From: Desulfallas sp. Bu1-1
Lineage (GTDB): Bacteria > Bacillota > Desulfotomaculia > Desulfotomaculales > Desulfallaceae
Direction: 5' to 3'
Assembly: GCF_015594625.1 (NCBI RefSeq)
Contig: NZ_JADNRQ010000023.1
Location: 1-42,006, forward strand
DNA: 42,006 nucleotides
In this document: positions 41,867 to 42,006 of the stretch, in pieces
How positions within the stretch are numbered: position 1 is the stretch's first letter
Layout: each line of letters opens with the position of its first letter
The notes under the pieces: model-generated
Database searches by the model: none
The model's input: the letters and a program-made list of their open reading frames with translations, nothing else
What the model was told of the DNA's origin: nothing
Made by a program: the position numbers and the translations under genes

Positions 41867-42006
41867 GAGGTAGCTGAATAGAGTGTATTCGATAAACAAT
41901 AAATCCCAAATGTAATATATAGGGAGACTTGTAATGATAAGCAAGCATAGTAAGCAAGAGCCTAAAAAAGCGCATGACAAATAGACCTTTTTAAAAACAT
42001 TTTAAA

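Noticed and set aside
1-42006. CRISPR arrays, tRNA or rRNA genes, phage structural genes
   Set aside because: No regularly spaced repeats, no tRNA-like cloverleaf with CCA-type ends, no rRNA segments and no capsid or tail genes were seen by eye on either strand.

Overview
The window looks like a catabolic accessory region of a strictly anaerobic, low-to-mid GC Gram-positive bacterium. The best guess is the Peptococcaceae/Desulfotomaculales type (Pelotomaculum- or Desulfotomaculum-like). The reasons are strong AGGAGG ribosome sites, a tungsten-type aldehyde:ferredoxin oxidoreductase, a FadH-type dienoyl-CoA reductase, a CooC-like ATPase, many acyl-CoA ligases and sigma-54 promoters. This assignment is inference; no rRNA or tRNA was seen.

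Region 1 (1-4.3 kb, + strand): a small unknown protein, the tail of a decayed metallo-beta-lactamase-type protein, an acyl-CoA ligase, a CrtC/lipocalin-like protein and a hot-dog thioesterase. Region 2 (4.3-12.3 kb, - strand): a fused scrap of two transposon proteins (IS66 and DUF4338), a cysteine-rich 4Fe-4S protein, the C-terminal third of a flavin oxidoreductase, then a coherent cassette read from 12.27 kb leftward: tungsten AOR, a MoaD/ThiS-like protein, iron-type alcohol dehydrogenase and acyl-CoA ligase. Together these could take an alcohol through the aldehyde and acid to an acyl-CoA. Region 3 (12.4-25.6 kb, + strand): a MaoC-type hydratase, two acyl-CoA ligases around a dead acyl-CoA dehydrogenase, then thiolase, 3-hydroxyacyl-CoA dehydrogenase, a crotonase, a FadH-like 2,4-dienoyl-CoA reductase, an intact acyl-CoA dehydrogenase and a second crotonase. 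This is a nearly complete beta-oxidation set for an unusual acyl chain or ring. Region 4 (25.6-30.6 kb): a phytoene-desaturase-like flavoprotein, and decayed copies of the CrtC-like gene and of a flavin oxidoreductase.

The most interesting layer is regulatory. Four sites match the sigma-54 -24/-12 promoter with exact GG-N10-GC spacing and a shared core GGCATAG-N3-TTGC: two divergent ones between the AOR cassette and the MaoC gene, one before the phytoene-desaturase-like gene, and one before the flavin-oxidoreductase remnant. A 46-bp element, repeated with four mismatches, lies between the divergent pair and again about 190 bp upstream of the phytoene-desaturase-like promoter. It contains TGCAA-N6-TTGCA and is a good candidate binding site for one sigma-54 activator. 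No activator gene is present, so the regulator would act from elsewhere.

Region 5 (30.6-35 kb): a decayed GC-rich transposon with a zinc-ribbon protein, a ParB-like protein, a DDE integrase and an ExeA/TniB-like ATPase. Three of its four genes carry an in-frame stop, and a PIN-domain scrap follows. Region 6 (35.2-41.1 kb, GC-rich, + strand): housekeeping-looking genes: TrmO/TsaA, a CooC-like ATPase, an AhpD-like protein, a flavin reductase and a complete iron/cobalamin-type ABC importer. The window ends with a truncated PIN-domain gene and a strong terminator.

The number of truncated, deleted and frameshifted genes (about a dozen) marks 0-35 kb as a recombination-prone accessory region where catabolic cassettes have been duplicated and eroded.
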